Below, one piece after another: positions 7,022 to 16,728 of a stretch of DNA of 64,000 nt. A program made the position numbers and the translations under genes. The stretch is taken from the NCBI RefSeq assembly GCF_015326965.1, contig NZ_CP017659.1:62001-126000 (forward strand). Reading direction: 5' to 3'. The notes below the pieces were generated by a model. The model had not been told where the DNA came from. It worked only from the letters and a program-made list of their open reading frames with translations, and ran no database searches. The stretch comes from Paenibacillus sp. JZ16. Lineage in GTDB: Bacteria; Bacillota; Bacilli; Paenibacillales; Paenibacillaceae. The first letter of the stretch is position 1. Each line of letters starts with the position of its first letter.

Positions 7022-8929
7022 ATGTCAATCGTAGTAACGCTGCCAGACGGAAGTAAAAAGGAGTATCCCGCACAAACGACGATGGATCAAATCGCGGAAT
7101 CCATCCATTCAGGTCTGAAGAAACAAGCCGTTGCAGCCAAAGTGAATGGGAAACTCGTGGATTTGGATCATAAGCTGTGTGAGGATGCGGAAGTAAGCAT
7201 CATAACGCTGGATTCAGAGGATGGACTGTACGTGTATCGGCACAGCGCGGCTCATCTGATGGCCCAGGCCGTTAAACGGTTGTATGGCAGCCAGTCCGTC
7301 CATTTGGGGGTAGGACCTGTCATTGAGGATGGTTTTTATTATGATATGGATTTGGGGCACTCAATTACGTCTGAAGACTTGATTGCCATTGAGCGGGAAA
7401 TGCAGAAGATCGTTCAGGAAGACCTGCCGATTATTCGCAAGGAGGTGGGTCGTCAGGAGGCCGAACATATTTTCCAAGATGACCCGTACAAGATGGAGCT
7501 GATCCGCGAATTACCGGCGGACGAGGTCATTTCGGTGTATGAGCAGGGAGAGTTCGTTGATTTGTGCAGGGGGCCGCATCTTCCTTCAACGGGCAGAATC
7601 AAGGCATTCAAATTAATGAGTGTGGCGGGCGCTTATTGGCGGGGGAACTCGGACAATAAAATGCTGCAAAGAATATATGGAACGGCGTTTCCCAAGAAGT
7701 CGCAGCTCGAGGAGCATCTGTTGCTGCTTGAAGAGGCCAAGAAACGGGATCATCGGAAGCTGGGTAAAGAGCTCGGGCTCTTTATGTTCTCGGAGGAAGC
7801 ACCGGGCATGCCTTTCTTTTTGCCGAACGGGATGATCATCCGCAATGAGCTAGAGCAATTTGCAAGAGGACTTCAGTTCCATCGCGATTATGATGAAGTG
7901 CGCACGCCGCTGATGATGAACAAGCGGCTGTGGGAAATGTCCGGTCATTGGGATCACTACAAAGACAATATGTATTTCACGCAAGTGGACGAGACGGAGT
8001 ATGCGCTGAAGCCGATGAATTGTCCAGGGCATATGTTAGTCTACAAAAACTCGCTGCATTCCTACCGAGAGCTGCCCATTCGCATTTCCGAATTTGGCCA
8101 GGTGCACCGCCATGAATTCTCAGGGGCACTGAACGGTATGATGCGGGTGCGCACGTTTTGTCAGGATGATGCGCATATTTTTGTAAGACCTGATCAGATC
8201 CAGGAAGAAATCAAGCAGGTTATCGATTTTATCAGCCAGGTTTATCAAGTGTTCGGCTTTGATTATACAATCGAGTTATCGACAAGACCGGAAGATTCCA
8301 TGGGCTCTGAGGAATTGTGGGAGCAGGCGGAGTCCTCCCTGAAGCAGGTGCTGGATCAACTGGGGCTGCCGTACCGGATTAATGAAAGGGATGGCGCGTT
8401 TTATGGTCCGAAAATCGATTTTCATATCTTGGATTCCTTAAAGCGAAGCTGGCAATGCGGCACCATTCAACTGGATTTCCAATTCCCTGAAAAATTCGAT
8501 CTTTCGTATATCGGAGAAGATAACCAGAAGCATCGGCCGGTTGTTATTCACCGGGCGGTATTTGGATCCATCGAGCGATTTATCGGGATTCTTACAGAGC
8601 ATTACGGCGGGGCTTTCCCGATGTGGCTGGCTCCCGTACAGGTTATGATTATACCGGTATCCGACCATTATATCGATTACTCGTTAAAGGTGAAGAAGCG
8701 TCTGGAAACTGCCGGCATACGGGTGAACGTCGATGTAAGAAATGAAAAGCTGGGTTATAAAATCCGCGAAGCGGGTCTGCTGAAAACGCCGTACACGCTT
8801 GTTCTTGGCGAGAAGGAAATGAACTCCGATCACGTATCCGTCCGTAAACGGGGCGAGGGGGAACTTGGGGAGAGTGCCCTAGATGAAGTGATCGCAAGGC
8901 TTCGGAAAGAGATTGAGTCCAGGGGATAA
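7022..8929 (+). CDS. thrS: Threonyl-tRNA synthetase
   Basis: 635 residues, full length for bacterial ThrRS. In order: N-terminal TGS domain (about 1-62), editing domain with HSAAHLMAQAV (about 70-80) and the CRGPHLP motif, class II catalytic core with MNCPGHMLVYKNS and FGQVHRHEFSGALNGMMRVR, and a C-terminal anticodon-binding domain (about 530-635). The conserved cysteine in MNCPGHM is one ligand of the active-site zinc. The start is the ATG at 7022, preceded by GGAGGG; the longer frame from 6980 begins inside the T-box terminator. It charges tRNA-Thr in the cytosol and is controlled by the T-box leader. Whether it is the only ThrRS gene of the genome cannot be told. Confidence 0.97.
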   Translation: MSIVVTLPDGSKKEYPAQTTMDQIAESIHSGLKKQAVAAKVNGKLVDLDHKLCEDAEVSIITLDSEDGLYVYRHSAAHLMAQAVKRLYGSQSVHLGVGPVIEDGFYYDMDLGHSITSEDLIAIEREMQKIVQEDLPIIRKEVGRQEAEHIFQDDPYKMELIRELPADEVISVYEQGEFVDLCRGPHLPSTGRIKAFKLMSVAGAYWRGNSDNKMLQRIYGTAFPKKSQLEEHLLLLEEAKKRDHRKLGKELGLFMFSEEAPGMPFFLPNGMIIRNELEQFARGLQFHRDYDEVRTPLMMNKRLWEMSGHWDHYKDNMYFTQVDETEYALKPMNCPGHMLVYKNSLHSYRELPIRISEFGQVHRHEFSGALNGMMRVRTFCQDDAHIFVRPDQIQEEIKQVIDFISQVYQVFGFDYTIELSTRPEDSMGSEELWEQAESSLKQVLDQLGLPYRINERDGAFYGPKIDFHILDSLKRSWQCGTIQLDFQFPEKFDLSYIGEDNQKHRPVVIHRAVFGSIERFIGILTEHYGGAFPMWLAPVQVMIIPVSDHYIDYSLKVKKRLETAGIRVNVDVRNEKLGYKIREAGLLKTPYTLVLGEKEMNSDHVSVRKRGEGELGESALDEVIARLRKEIESRG

Positions 8930-9035
8930 GAACGGCCCATCGATGATATTCATCACCGTGCATGATCCTTGGTCATGGTATCATTTGGATGTTCGTCTTT
9001 AAATGATGAATGTAAATGATGAAGGAGAGAGTACC

Positions 9036-9545
9036 TTGCAAACATACCAGAGCAAAGAAGCGTTCATCGCTGAAATTCAACGAACGTATAGCCTTTTTGA
9101 CCAAGAATTTGATGAGGTACCAGAGGATGAAAGGAATCTTCGTATTGGCGAAGTCGATAGAACCCCCCAAGAGATGATTGCCTATCAGCTGGGATGGCTA
9201 ACGCTGGTGATGAGCTGGGAGAGGGATGAACTTGCGGGTAAAGAAGTTACGACGCCAACCCCTGACTTAAAATGGAATCAGTTGGGGGCGTTGTATCAGC
9301 AATTCTATCATACGTATGATGGATATTCTTTGGAAGAATTACGTTCGTTGTTAAAGCAGAGGACAAATGAATGGTGTGAATGGATCAACGGCTTACGTGA
9401 GGAAGAGTTGTTTCATTCAGGCGTTCGCAAGTGGACGGTTACCAGTGCCAACTGGCCGATGTGGAAATGGCTGCACATCAATTCCGTCGCGCCGTTCAAA
9501 AGCTTCAGAACCAAAATCCGAAAGTGGAAAAAGCATGCCGGCTAG
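9036..9545 (+). CDS. ClbS/DfsB family (DUF1706) four-helix protein
   Basis: 169 residues beginning with TTG, chosen because AAGGAGAG lies 8 nt upstream; ATG codons at 9003 and 9006 precede that site. The sequence is helical and carries family features such as YQSKEAFIAEIQRTY, RTPQEMIAYQLGWLTLVMSWE and WPMWKWLHINSVAPF. The DUF1706 family includes ClbS, which protects against colibactin, and DfsB; most members in Bacilli have no assigned role. It is a single gene with its own terminator. Confidence 0.85.
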   Translation: MQTYQSKEAFIAEIQRTYSLFDQEFDEVPEDERNLRIGEVDRTPQEMIAYQLGWLTLVMSWERDELAGKEVTTPTPDLKWNQLGALYQQFYHTYDGYSLEELRSLLKQRTNEWCEWINGLREEELFHSGVRKWTVTSANWPMWKWLHINSVAPFKSFRTKIRKWKKHAG

Positions 9546-9564
9546 CCCATATTACTCGGCAGAC

Positions 9565-9599
9565 AAAACGATTCGAGGTTACCTCGAATCGTTTTTTTT
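9565..9599 (+). terminator. Intrinsic terminator
   Basis: AAAACGATTCGAGGT and ACCTCGAATCGTTTT form a long nearly perfect stem followed by a run of T. Confidence 0.9.
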
Positions 9600-9662
9600 T
9601 CGTTGAATTCGAACGAAAAAGGACGGGTTTATTCCTTAATTACCACCTTAGGGGAGCAAAAG

Positions 9663-9678
9663 TCAAAATATTGCACAT
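9663..9678 (+). promoter_or_regulatory. Regulon motif site 1, upstream of the GH88 operon
   Basis: TCAAAATATTGCACAT matches TCAAAATCTTGCACAT (16632) and TCAAAATTGTGCACTT (18564). It lies 88 bp before the GH88 start. TATCAT at 9720-9725 is a possible -10, at a distance similar to that at site 2. The likely binder is the AraC-type regulator encoded at 14835; this is inference. Confidence 0.6.
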
Positions 9679-9766
9679 CAAAGCAAAAATCGGCTCTACA
9701 AGAACCGGGTGACTCTCCTTATCATGGATCGTAATCATGATGGATTTGTGAAGGGAGCACGACGTT

Positions 9767-10888
9767 ATGTGGAGCAGTGCGATTAAAGATGCTGTAGAGA
9801 AAATCAGGAAGAACATGGATACCTTCGGGACAAGATTTCCCCACGTCAGCAGGGACGGCGCTTATTTGCTGAATGACAATGACGACTGGACGAACGGTTT
9901 CTGGAGCGGACTTCTCTGGCTATGTTATGAATATACGGGCGACGAAGCTTTTAGATTGGCGGCAAAACGAACGGTTGAAGATTTTCGCCGCCGTTATGCA
10001 GGAAAAAAGGTGCTTGATCATCACGATATCGGATTTCTGTATTCCTTGTCCTCCAAAGCGGAGTGGATCGTTGAGAAGAACGAGAGTGCCCGCCAATTGA
10101 CGCTTGAGGCTGCGGACTTGCTGCTGAAACGCTGGCGTCCAGGCGGTGGATATATTCAAGCGTGGGGTTCTGAAGGAGATCAACAGGAGGGCGGTCGCAT
10201 CATTATCGATTGTTTGATGAATCTGCCGCTCCTGTTCTGGGCCGGGCAGCAAACCGGAAATCCCGTATATAGGGACATCGCAATCATGCAGGCGGAGAAG
10301 ACACGGCGTTATCTGGTGCGGGGAGACGACAGCTCATACCACACCTTTTTCTTCGATCCGCGTACGGGGGAGCCGATCGGCGGTGCCACGCATCAGGGCT
10401 TTACGAACGGCTCGACCTGGACGCGGGGACAAGCGTGGGGGGTGTACGGCTTCGCACTGGCTTACCAATATACAGGAGATCGTGTATACCTGGAAACCTC
10501 CAAACGAATGGCGAAGTATTTCCTGAAGCACTTACCGGAGGATCATGTCGCCTTTTGGGACTTTAACGCCCCCGTAAGCGCTGATACTTACCGCGACAGC
10601 TCTGCCTCCGCCATTGTGGCAGCAGGCTTGCTGGAACTGATTGGACATTTGGATGAGGAGGATCCGGAAAGAACCGACTTTGAGCAAAGCCTGGAGGCTT
10701 CCATGACCTCGCTGGTACGAAATTACTCTACGATCGGCAAGGAGGCGGAGGGTCTGCTGCAGCATGGCTCTTATCATGTACGCGGCGGATTGTCACCGGA
10801 TGATTTCATGATCTGGGGGGATTATTTTTACCTGGAAGCTTTGATTCGGATGGAGACCGGGAGCAAGGGGTACTGGTATGAACGCTGA
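9767..10888 (+). CDS. GH88 unsaturated glucuronyl hydrolase
   Basis: 373 residues with the (alpha/alpha)6 barrel signature of family GH88. The two catalytic aspartates of the family are visible as D87 in DHHDIGF and D148 in RIIIDCLMNLPLLFW, matching Asp88 and Asp149 of Bacillus UGL. The segment GFTNGSTWTRGQAWGVYG is also typical. It hydrates and releases 4-deoxy unsaturated uronic acids from the non-reducing end of oligosaccharides made by polysaccharide lyases. There is no signal peptide, so it acts in the cytoplasm after import. GAAGGGAG precedes the ATG. Its end overlaps the heparinase-like gene by 11 bp, indicating translational coupling. Confidence 0.93.
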   Translation: MWSSAIKDAVEKIRKNMDTFGTRFPHVSRDGAYLLNDNDDWTNGFWSGLLWLCYEYTGDEAFRLAAKRTVEDFRRRYAGKKVLDHHDIGFLYSLSSKAEWIVEKNESARQLTLEAADLLLKRWRPGGGYIQAWGSEGDQQEGGRIIIDCLMNLPLLFWAGQQTGNPVYRDIAIMQAEKTRRYLVRGDDSSYHTFFFDPRTGEPIGGATHQGFTNGSTWTRGQAWGVYGFALAYQYTGDRVYLETSKRMAKYFLKHLPEDHVAFWDFNAPVSADTYRDSSASAIVAAGLLELIGHLDEEDPERTDFEQSLEASMTSLVRNYSTIGKEAEGLLQHGSYHVRGGLSPDDFMIWGDYFYLEALIRMETGSKGYWYER

Positions 10889-13046
10889 TGCCACGGAAGC
10901 TTCGGTGAATGCCGTATGGGCTCTTTTGAATCTGGAGGATCCCGGTATGCGTTCCATGCAGGATGCAGATGATCAAGGCCATCGGCGCGATATGCTGTGT
11001 AAACTGCATAAACATTTCTCCTGTCGGAACACACCCGGATGGTGGATGAGCAGTGAGGATCAGCAGAAAATTTCGGATTATGTGAAGCAATTCTGTGCAG
11101 ATGAACTGGAAACCGTCATGAAGACGGCGGATGAGGTGGTGCAGCAGACGTTCCTGTTCCGCTTTCCATGGGATATGGAACAGAGCGTGATTCCCGTTAC
11201 ATTTGACGGTGATATTGACTGGTGCCATATTCCCGATCAAGACGTGGAATGGGCTTATATGCTGAATCGCCACCGCTATTTGGTGGCGCTGGGACAAGCG
11301 TATGTGATGACAGGCGATGAGAAGTATGCAGCGGTGTTTAGCCAGCAGCTTGAAGACTGGATCGATCGGAATCCTGTCCCTGGAGAACCAACGACGGATA
11401 CGTTGACATGGCGTCCGATCGAGGCGGGTCTGCGCAGCGTGAACTGGATCAAGGCACTTCGATACGTGATCGGTAGCCCTTCCCTGACTCCGTCATTGCT
11501 CGGTAAAACGCTGATTTCGCTTCACGAGCACGGGGAGTATTTGGCTGCTTCCTTCACCAGCTGGAAGCATATCAGCAACTGGGGAGTACTGGAAACCTGC
11601 GGCTTATACCATATTGCACTGTTCTTCCCCGAGTTCAGCAAGTCAGCACGGTGGCGGGAAATGGGAGAAGAGAGACTGAAGGAGACGGCGAGGCTTCAGA
11701 TTATGGCGGATGGCATTCATTGGGAGCAATCGCCTACATACCATCATGAGGTGCTGGCTTGTTATCTTGACTGCATTCACCTCGCCAATCTCAACGGGTT
11801 GGAGCTCGACGGTCCATTTCGGCGTACGGTCCGCGAGATGGCCGAAGCCTCTCTATACTGGGCGAAGCCGAATCACAGACAGCCGATGCTGGGAGACAGC
11901 GACGATAGCGATATTCGTGGTATTCTGACCTATGCCGCGTGGTTATTTGGGGATTCCGTTCTGAGATATGGCGGCCATGCTCGACCGGATTATGATAATG
12001 CCTGGCTGTTCGGCATAGACGGAATCCGGGAGTACAAAGCTATGGTTCCAGCGGAGCCGCCATGTCAGAGCCGGGCTTTAACCCATTCCGGTCATTATAC
12101 GATGCGAACGGGTTGGGACGAAGATGCATTGTACCTTTATTTTCACTGCGGCCCGCTTGGCGGAGGCCACGGTCACGCCGATATGCTGCACGTGGATCTT
12201 CATGCCTACGGCCGTGATCTGCTCACGGATCTTGGAAGGTATAACTATAGCGACCATACACCGCTGAGAAAAGCATTAAAGGAGAGCTCAGCCCATAACA
12301 CAACGGTTGTCGACGGAATCGGGTTTACCGGAATCAAGGACACCTGGTCTTTCGACCGGATTGCCGCGCCGCTAGGCTGCAAATGGGTCAGCAGGCCGGA
12401 GTTTGACTATGTCGAGGGGGCGCATGACGGCTATCTCTATGGGAATGAACCGTTGTATCCGCGGAGAAGGATCATTTTTGTTAAGCCTTATTTTTGGCTG
12501 CTGATCGACAGCTTGGTGTGCCTTGAGCAGCATACCTTTACCCAGCATTTTCATTTTCCGCACCCGCCAGGAGAAGTCGGGATCGAAGCGGAGTCATTGA
12601 TATGCCGTACTAACACCCCCGGGGAGGCGAATCTATCGATTATCCCCGTACGCACAGACGGTCTGCGCGGAGAAATTGGCGAGGGTGTAATATCCCGCGA
12701 GTATAACCTGTTGGAACCGAATGCGAATGTGACTTACTCCCGGACGGGAAAAGGATTGATCAGCATCATGCAGGTGCTGTATCCTCATCGTCCAGGCGAA
12801 ACGGCTTCTCCGCGAGTTCGTAAGGTCCCGATTTACCGTCATACGGGTGAGCGGGTTCATGACGGGCAAGCGGAGGCATGCGGTGTTCAGCTCCCGGGAA
12901 TGGAAGAGGAGTTTATACTCGTTGTTAGTCACCGTGCGCCGTCCGGCCATTATGATTCTTATGTGGTGGAGGGCATGCAGATCTTCGGGGAGGTTGTGCT
13001 GATGACCCTTCAAGGCGGAAAAAAGCAAGCAACCGTCATCATTTAA
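10878..13046 (+). CDS. Heparinase II/III-like polysaccharide lyase
   Basis: 722 residues. The first about 400 form a helical toroid with conserved WRPIEAGLRSVNWIKAL, SWKHISNWGVLE and QSPTYHHEVLACYLD; the rest is beta-rich, opened by GGGHGHADMLHVDLHAYG (about 426-443), the heparinase II/III domain core whose His and Tyr take part in metal binding and elimination. No signal peptide is seen, so the substrate is probably an imported oligosaccharide. Family assignment within the heparinase superfamily (PL12, PL15, PL21 or newer groups) needs a profile search. It starts inside the GH88 gene (AAGGGG site upstream) and works as the natural partner that makes unsaturated ends for GH88. Confidence 0.88.
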   Translation: MNADATEASVNAVWALLNLEDPGMRSMQDADDQGHRRDMLCKLHKHFSCRNTPGWWMSSEDQQKISDYVKQFCADELETVMKTADEVVQQTFLFRFPWDMEQSVIPVTFDGDIDWCHIPDQDVEWAYMLNRHRYLVALGQAYVMTGDEKYAAVFSQQLEDWIDRNPVPGEPTTDTLTWRPIEAGLRSVNWIKALRYVIGSPSLTPSLLGKTLISLHEHGEYLAASFTSWKHISNWGVLETCGLYHIALFFPEFSKSARWREMGEERLKETARLQIMADGIHWEQSPTYHHEVLACYLDCIHLANLNGLELDGPFRRTVREMAEASLYWAKPNHRQPMLGDSDDSDIRGILTYAAWLFGDSVLRYGGHARPDYDNAWLFGIDGIREYKAMVPAEPPCQSRALTHSGHYTMRTGWDEDALYLYFHCGPLGGGHGHADMLHVDLHAYGRDLLTDLGRYNYSDHTPLRKALKESSAHNTTVVDGIGFTGIKDTWSFDRIAAPLGCKWVSRPEFDYVEGAHDGYLYGNEPLYPRRRIIFVKPYFWLLIDSLVCLEQHTFTQHFHFPHPPGEVGIEAESLICRTNTPGEANLSIIPVRTDGLRGEIGEGVISREYNLLEPNANVTYSRTGKGLISIMQVLYPHRPGETASPRVRKVPIYRHTGERVHDGQAEACGVQLPGMEEEFILVVSHRAPSGHYDSYVVEGMQIFGEVVLMTLQGGKKQATVII

Positions 13047-13113
13047 TGAATGCTTCCAGCACAGAGGACTGATAGAATAAAGAGGACAAGAGCATAAGAG
13101 AGGCGCAGAGAAT

Positions 13114-14838
13114 ATGTTCAAATTCACCTACTACAAACGCATCCAGCTGTCGTTTCTTTTGCTGATCTTTATTCCGCTGATCGCGGTTTCTATCATTTCG
13201 TTTGTTCTGATTCGGGATACGATGGTAGAGAAGCTGCAGCTCAGCAACGAGAATGTCCTGAACGTCATGACGGATGAGCTGAGCAAGACGATTGACGATG
13301 TCACGTTTGCTTCCCATTTTATCGTGAACGATACGAATGTTCGCAATATCCTGAAGTCATTCGCAGACACCAAACGGCTGGCTACTTATCAGGATTATGT
13401 ACATTTCAGACAAATTCAGGACGTATTTTCCCTGATTAATTCCAAGCCGCTGAATAACAACGTACGCATGTACTTGGTCAACCGTGAGCATTTTGTCATC
13501 TCATCCGGCACGGAGGATTTGACCGCCATTAACGAAAGCCTCGACAAACTGATGGAGCGCGTCGATCTCAGTAAACCGGAATCCCTGCAATGGCTTGGGA
13601 TGGCCGGCGGCGACTCGTCAGGGAAAGGCAAGAGTTATTATATTGCCAGGGTGATCTATGACAGCCGAGAGAAAAGGCAAGTGTCCGTATTGCTTAGTGC
13701 CATTTCCGATTCGTACTTCAACAAGCTGCTGGGTACGATCGACTTCGGCAAGGTGGCGCTCTTTGATGCAAACGGGGAATTCATCGCAGGCAATTCCGGG
13801 TTGATCCCGCATCATACGGAGACCAAGGGCAGTGTCCGAACGGACAGAACCATATTGAAATCGAACTGGAAGCTGGGTTACGAGGCCTCGGAGAAAGAGT
13901 GGTCGGGGCAAATCTCCCGGACTTTTTATACCGGTCTTGCCGGGGTTCTGCTGCTGTTTCTCGTGTTCTCCGGAATGTCCATCCTGATTGCTAAAAGGCT
14001 GCACAGTCCGATTCTCAAGCTGCAGCGGGTCGTACGCCAGTTCGGAATGGGAAACCTGGATGTCAGACTGGAGGTCAAGGGCAAGGATGATATCGCCGAA
14101 TTGGGGCAGACGCTGAATACGATGCTCGATCAATTGCAGCGGCTGATCCATGATATCGAACAGGAGCAGGAGCAGAAGCGAGTGATGGAGCTCGAGGCCT
14201 TGTTTATGCAAATTCGCCCTCATTTTTTGATTAACACGCTGAATTCGATCAAATGCAGCCTGATCTTGACGAAGGATACGCTTCACAGTGGAATTATTGA
14301 TTCCCTGATGAGTTTGCTCCGAGCCTATCTCAAGGTCAATGAGCCGGCCACCTTACGCGAGGAATGCAAGCTGCTGGGCCACTACGTTGACATTATGAAA
14401 ATCCGCAATGAAATCCCGCTTCATTTAGAGGTTGATCTGGATCCGGAAACCGAGGGACTCATCTTGCCGAAACTTATTTTGCAACCCATCGTTGAGAATG
14501 CCATCGTCCACGGGCTTGTCGATCATCAAACTCCACGCATTGAGATCCGTTCCCGAAGCAACCCGGACGGAATCAGAATCGAGATTATCAACAATGGCTT
14601 CGGGGCCGATGAAGACATGCTCCAATGTCTAAACCGTAGACTTGGTAGACCAAGCGGCGAGCAGGATGGAGCTTATGAGAGGGTCGGTCTAATGAACGTG
14701 ATCCAAAGACTCCGATTGACCTTCGGACAGGAAGCGAGTTTGACACTCGCCAACCTTCCGCAGGGGGGAATGTCAGTTTCGCTGTACTTGCCCCAAAGTC
14801 ATCATCATGGTTTTTTACCGGAGGGAGAGGAAGAATGA
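13114..14838 (+). CDS. YesM-type sensor histidine kinase
   Basis: 574 residues: one membrane helix at about 10-33, a large extracytoplasmic sensor region to about 275, a second helix near 278-300, a HAMP linker, then the His_kinase domain with RPHFLINTLNSI (phospho-acceptor H370) and an ATPase domain with PKLILQPIVENAIVHGL and a late GGMSVSLYLP. This is the layout of kinases of the YesM/LytS class that sense extracellular carbohydrate and pair with YesN-type AraC regulators. It follows the lyase gene by 67 bp and overlaps the regulator gene in ATGA, so the pair is translationally coupled. Confidence 0.95.
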   Translation: MFKFTYYKRIQLSFLLLIFIPLIAVSIISFVLIRDTMVEKLQLSNENVLNVMTDELSKTIDDVTFASHFIVNDTNVRNILKSFADTKRLATYQDYVHFRQIQDVFSLINSKPLNNNVRMYLVNREHFVISSGTEDLTAINESLDKLMERVDLSKPESLQWLGMAGGDSSGKGKSYYIARVIYDSREKRQVSVLLSAISDSYFNKLLGTIDFGKVALFDANGEFIAGNSGLIPHHTETKGSVRTDRTILKSNWKLGYEASEKEWSGQISRTFYTGLAGVLLLFLVFSGMSILIAKRLHSPILKLQRVVRQFGMGNLDVRLEVKGKDDIAELGQTLNTMLDQLQRLIHDIEQEQEQKRVMELEALFMQIRPHFLINTLNSIKCSLILTKDTLHSGIIDSLMSLLRAYLKVNEPATLREECKLLGHYVDIMKIRNEIPLHLEVDLDPETEGLILPKLILQPIVENAIVHGLVDHQTPRIEIRSRSNPDGIRIEIINNGFGADEDMLQCLNRRLGRPSGEQDGAYERVGLMNVIQRLRLTFGQEASLTLANLPQGGMSVSLYLPQSHHHGFLPEGEEE

Positions 14839-16424
14839 TGTACAGAGTATTGCTCATAGACGATGATGTTCCTATGCTCAAGGTACTGCAACAGATGATT
14901 GACTGGGAGGCAAACAATCTGCAGATTGCCGGCAGCACGTATTCCAGCGCGAAAGCGATGCATATGTTTGAGGAAGTCAGGCCGGACATTGTCATTACGG
15001 ATATCGGACTGCCACAGAAAAACGGCATGGAGCTGGCGGACCATTTTATTCGCATGAAGCCGGAGGTTCGGATTATCTTCCTGACGTGTCATGAGGATTT
15101 TCATTATGCCCAGCAGGCCGTAAAACTGCAGGCGGATGACTATTTGATCAAAGATCAGCTTACGGCAGAGCAGCTGGAACAGAGTCTCGGCAAGTCCGTG
15201 CACTTGTTAAAGACGCGGGCTGGTCTGATTAATCGCGAGGCAGCGAGTTACAATAGTCAGCTCTTTCGGCAGGATTTGCTGCAAAAGGTGATCAATGGCT
15301 CTCCGTCCGAAGCCACTTTGGCTTATGCGGCTCAGATCGGCATCTCCTGGACGTATCCGTGGTTTATGCTGGGGCTGGTCAGCATTCAGCTCTCCAGCTT
15401 TGACAAGCGTTTCAGACATTCGGAATTTCCGCTGATTTTATACGCTGTATACAATATCGCGATGGAGTTGTCCGAATCGTATGAAGGGATCACGCCGTTC
15501 ATGGAGCAGGGGAACATTGTGATTCTGCATAACTTTAGGGTGAACCTCGCACAGAATGCCAGCTTGCATCTCCATAATTATGTGCAGCGGCTGCGTTATC
15601 AGTGCGTCCATTTTCTCAAAATTCAACCGAACGTAATCGCGGTTACGGACAAAATGGAATTAAGTTCGATTGGCTCCATTTATCAGGAAATTCTTCATGA
15701 CAAATGCGAGTTTTACGAAACTTCCGACTATACGATATCCGAAGTTTCTCAAATAAGGTCGCGGTGGTTTCAAACCGCGCCTCAGGGATTTCTAGATAGC
15801 TACGTTTCGGAGCTGGAAAGGAAACTCATCAAGCAGGATCTCGACGGTATCCGCACGACCCTGCACAAAATCGCAGGCACCGCGAAAGAGCTGTCAATTG
15901 ATCCGGCCGACTTTGTCAGGGATCTTTCCTCCATGCTGCGAGGTATCGAGCTGATGTTCTCCAGTCTCAAATTCGATGAGGATTTGTTTGCCTATCTTGC
16001 TTTAGCTCGCACCTTGGAAGATATAATGGAACTGGTGGAGAGAAAGCTGACCCAGATTATCGGAACCCGGCAAGCGGGAGTGGGAAGCTCCACGAATGAG
16101 CCGAAGCTGCAGGTGATCCAGCAATATATCGATCAGCATCTTGACGATAACATTACGTCGATCGACATGGCACGCTATCTGTTTTTGAATCCGAGCTATT
16201 TTTCGCGCTATTTCAAACGGATGACGGGGTTGACCTTTACGGATTACGTGCATCAATACAAAATGAAGATGGCTACCAAAATGCTCAGAATGTCCGGACA
16301 AAATCTGGAGTCCTTAGCTATGGGATTAGGTTATTCGGATCGGACGTATTTTTCAAAAGTGTTTAAAAAATACGTGGGGACCACACCCAGCGAATACAAA
16401 GCGAAGTACACCGCACGAAAATAA
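14835..16424 (+). CDS. YesN-type response regulator with AraC DNA-binding domain
   Basis: 529 residues. N-terminal receiver: acidic residues at LIDDD (8-11), phospho-acceptor D56 in ITDIGLP and K106 in DYLIKDQ. A middle region of about 300 residues follows, as in other YesN proteins. The C-terminal about 100 residues are an AraC double helix-turn-helix (NPSYFSRYFKRMTG, LAMGLGYSDRTYFSKVFKKY). It overlaps the kinase gene by 4 bp and probably activates the import and hydrolase genes around it through the motif at 9663, 16632 and 18564. It is the last gene of its operon; tandem terminators follow. Confidence 0.95.
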   Translation: MMYRVLLIDDDVPMLKVLQQMIDWEANNLQIAGSTYSSAKAMHMFEEVRPDIVITDIGLPQKNGMELADHFIRMKPEVRIIFLTCHEDFHYAQQAVKLQADDYLIKDQLTAEQLEQSLGKSVHLLKTRAGLINREAASYNSQLFRQDLLQKVINGSPSEATLAYAAQIGISWTYPWFMLGLVSIQLSSFDKRFRHSEFPLILYAVYNIAMELSESYEGITPFMEQGNIVILHNFRVNLAQNASLHLHNYVQRLRYQCVHFLKIQPNVIAVTDKMELSSIGSIYQEILHDKCEFYETSDYTISEVSQIRSRWFQTAPQGFLDSYVSELERKLIKQDLDGIRTTLHKIAGTAKELSIDPADFVRDLSSMLRGIELMFSSLKFDEDLFAYLALARTLEDIMELVERKLTQIIGTRQAGVGSSTNEPKLQVIQQYIDQHLDDNITSIDMARYLFLNPSYFSRYFKRMTGLTFTDYVHQYKMKMATKMLRMSGQNLESLAMGLGYSDRTYFSKVFKKYVGTTPSEYKAKYTARK

Positions 16425-16468
16425 GCGGACCGCTACCACTTCATTCACTTATAAGCATCGAAGCTTAG

Positions 16469-16490
16469 GCTCCACTTTGTGGGGCTTTTT
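16469..16490 (+). terminator. Intrinsic terminator, repeat unit 1
   Basis: GCTCCAC / GTGGGGC stem with TTT loop followed by TTTTT. A G-U pair is in the stem. Confidence 0.8.
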
Positions 16491-16536
16491 GTGTTGGGGT
16501 CCCCGCAAAGTATTTGGAATAAGCATCGAAGTTTAG

Positions 16537-16559
16537 GCTCCACTTTGTGGGGCTTTTTT
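16537..16559 (+). terminator. Intrinsic terminator, repeat unit 2
   Basis: Same hairpin as unit 1 with six T. The third copy of the hairpin (16606-16622) lacks a T-run and should not terminate. Confidence 0.8.
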
Positions 16560-16631
16560 GTGTTGGGGTCCCCGCAAAGTATTTGGAATAAGCATCGAAG
16601 TTTAGGCTCCACTTTGTGGGGCTACTTTAGG

Positions 16632-16697
16632 TCAAAATCTTGCACATGGCTGGTCATAATCCCTCCTTCTTGCCGATACCGGATGTATTACTATAAT
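16632..16697 (+). promoter_or_regulatory. Regulon motif site 2 and promoter of the permease genes
   Basis: The motif TCAAAATCTTGCACAT is at 16632-16647. TTGCCG (16670-16675), a 16-bp spacer and TATAAT (16692-16697) form the promoter; the motif ends 22 bp before the -35, a usual place for an AraC-type activator. Confidence 0.65.
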
Positions 16698-16728
16698 GAC
16701 AACTTACAAATTGTTGAGGTGATGCTAG

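Larger units (their letters stand above)
16451..16623. repeat. Tandem 68/69-bp repeat, two full units and a half
   Basis: Units start at 16451, 16519 and 16588 with ATAAGCATCGAAG; the third stops after the hairpin. Each unit has GCTCCAC-TTT-GTGGGGC, an intrinsic-terminator hairpin, then GTGTTGGGGTCCCCGCAAAG. In the first two, ACTTTGTGGGG can also pair with the downstream CCCCGCAAAGT, giving an alternative larger hairpin. No gene overlaps it. Confidence 0.9.

Noticed and set aside
13618..14286. Open frame of 222 codons on the minus strand
   Set aside because: Opposite the YesM-type kinase gene; composition is that of an antisense shadow and no start signal is present.
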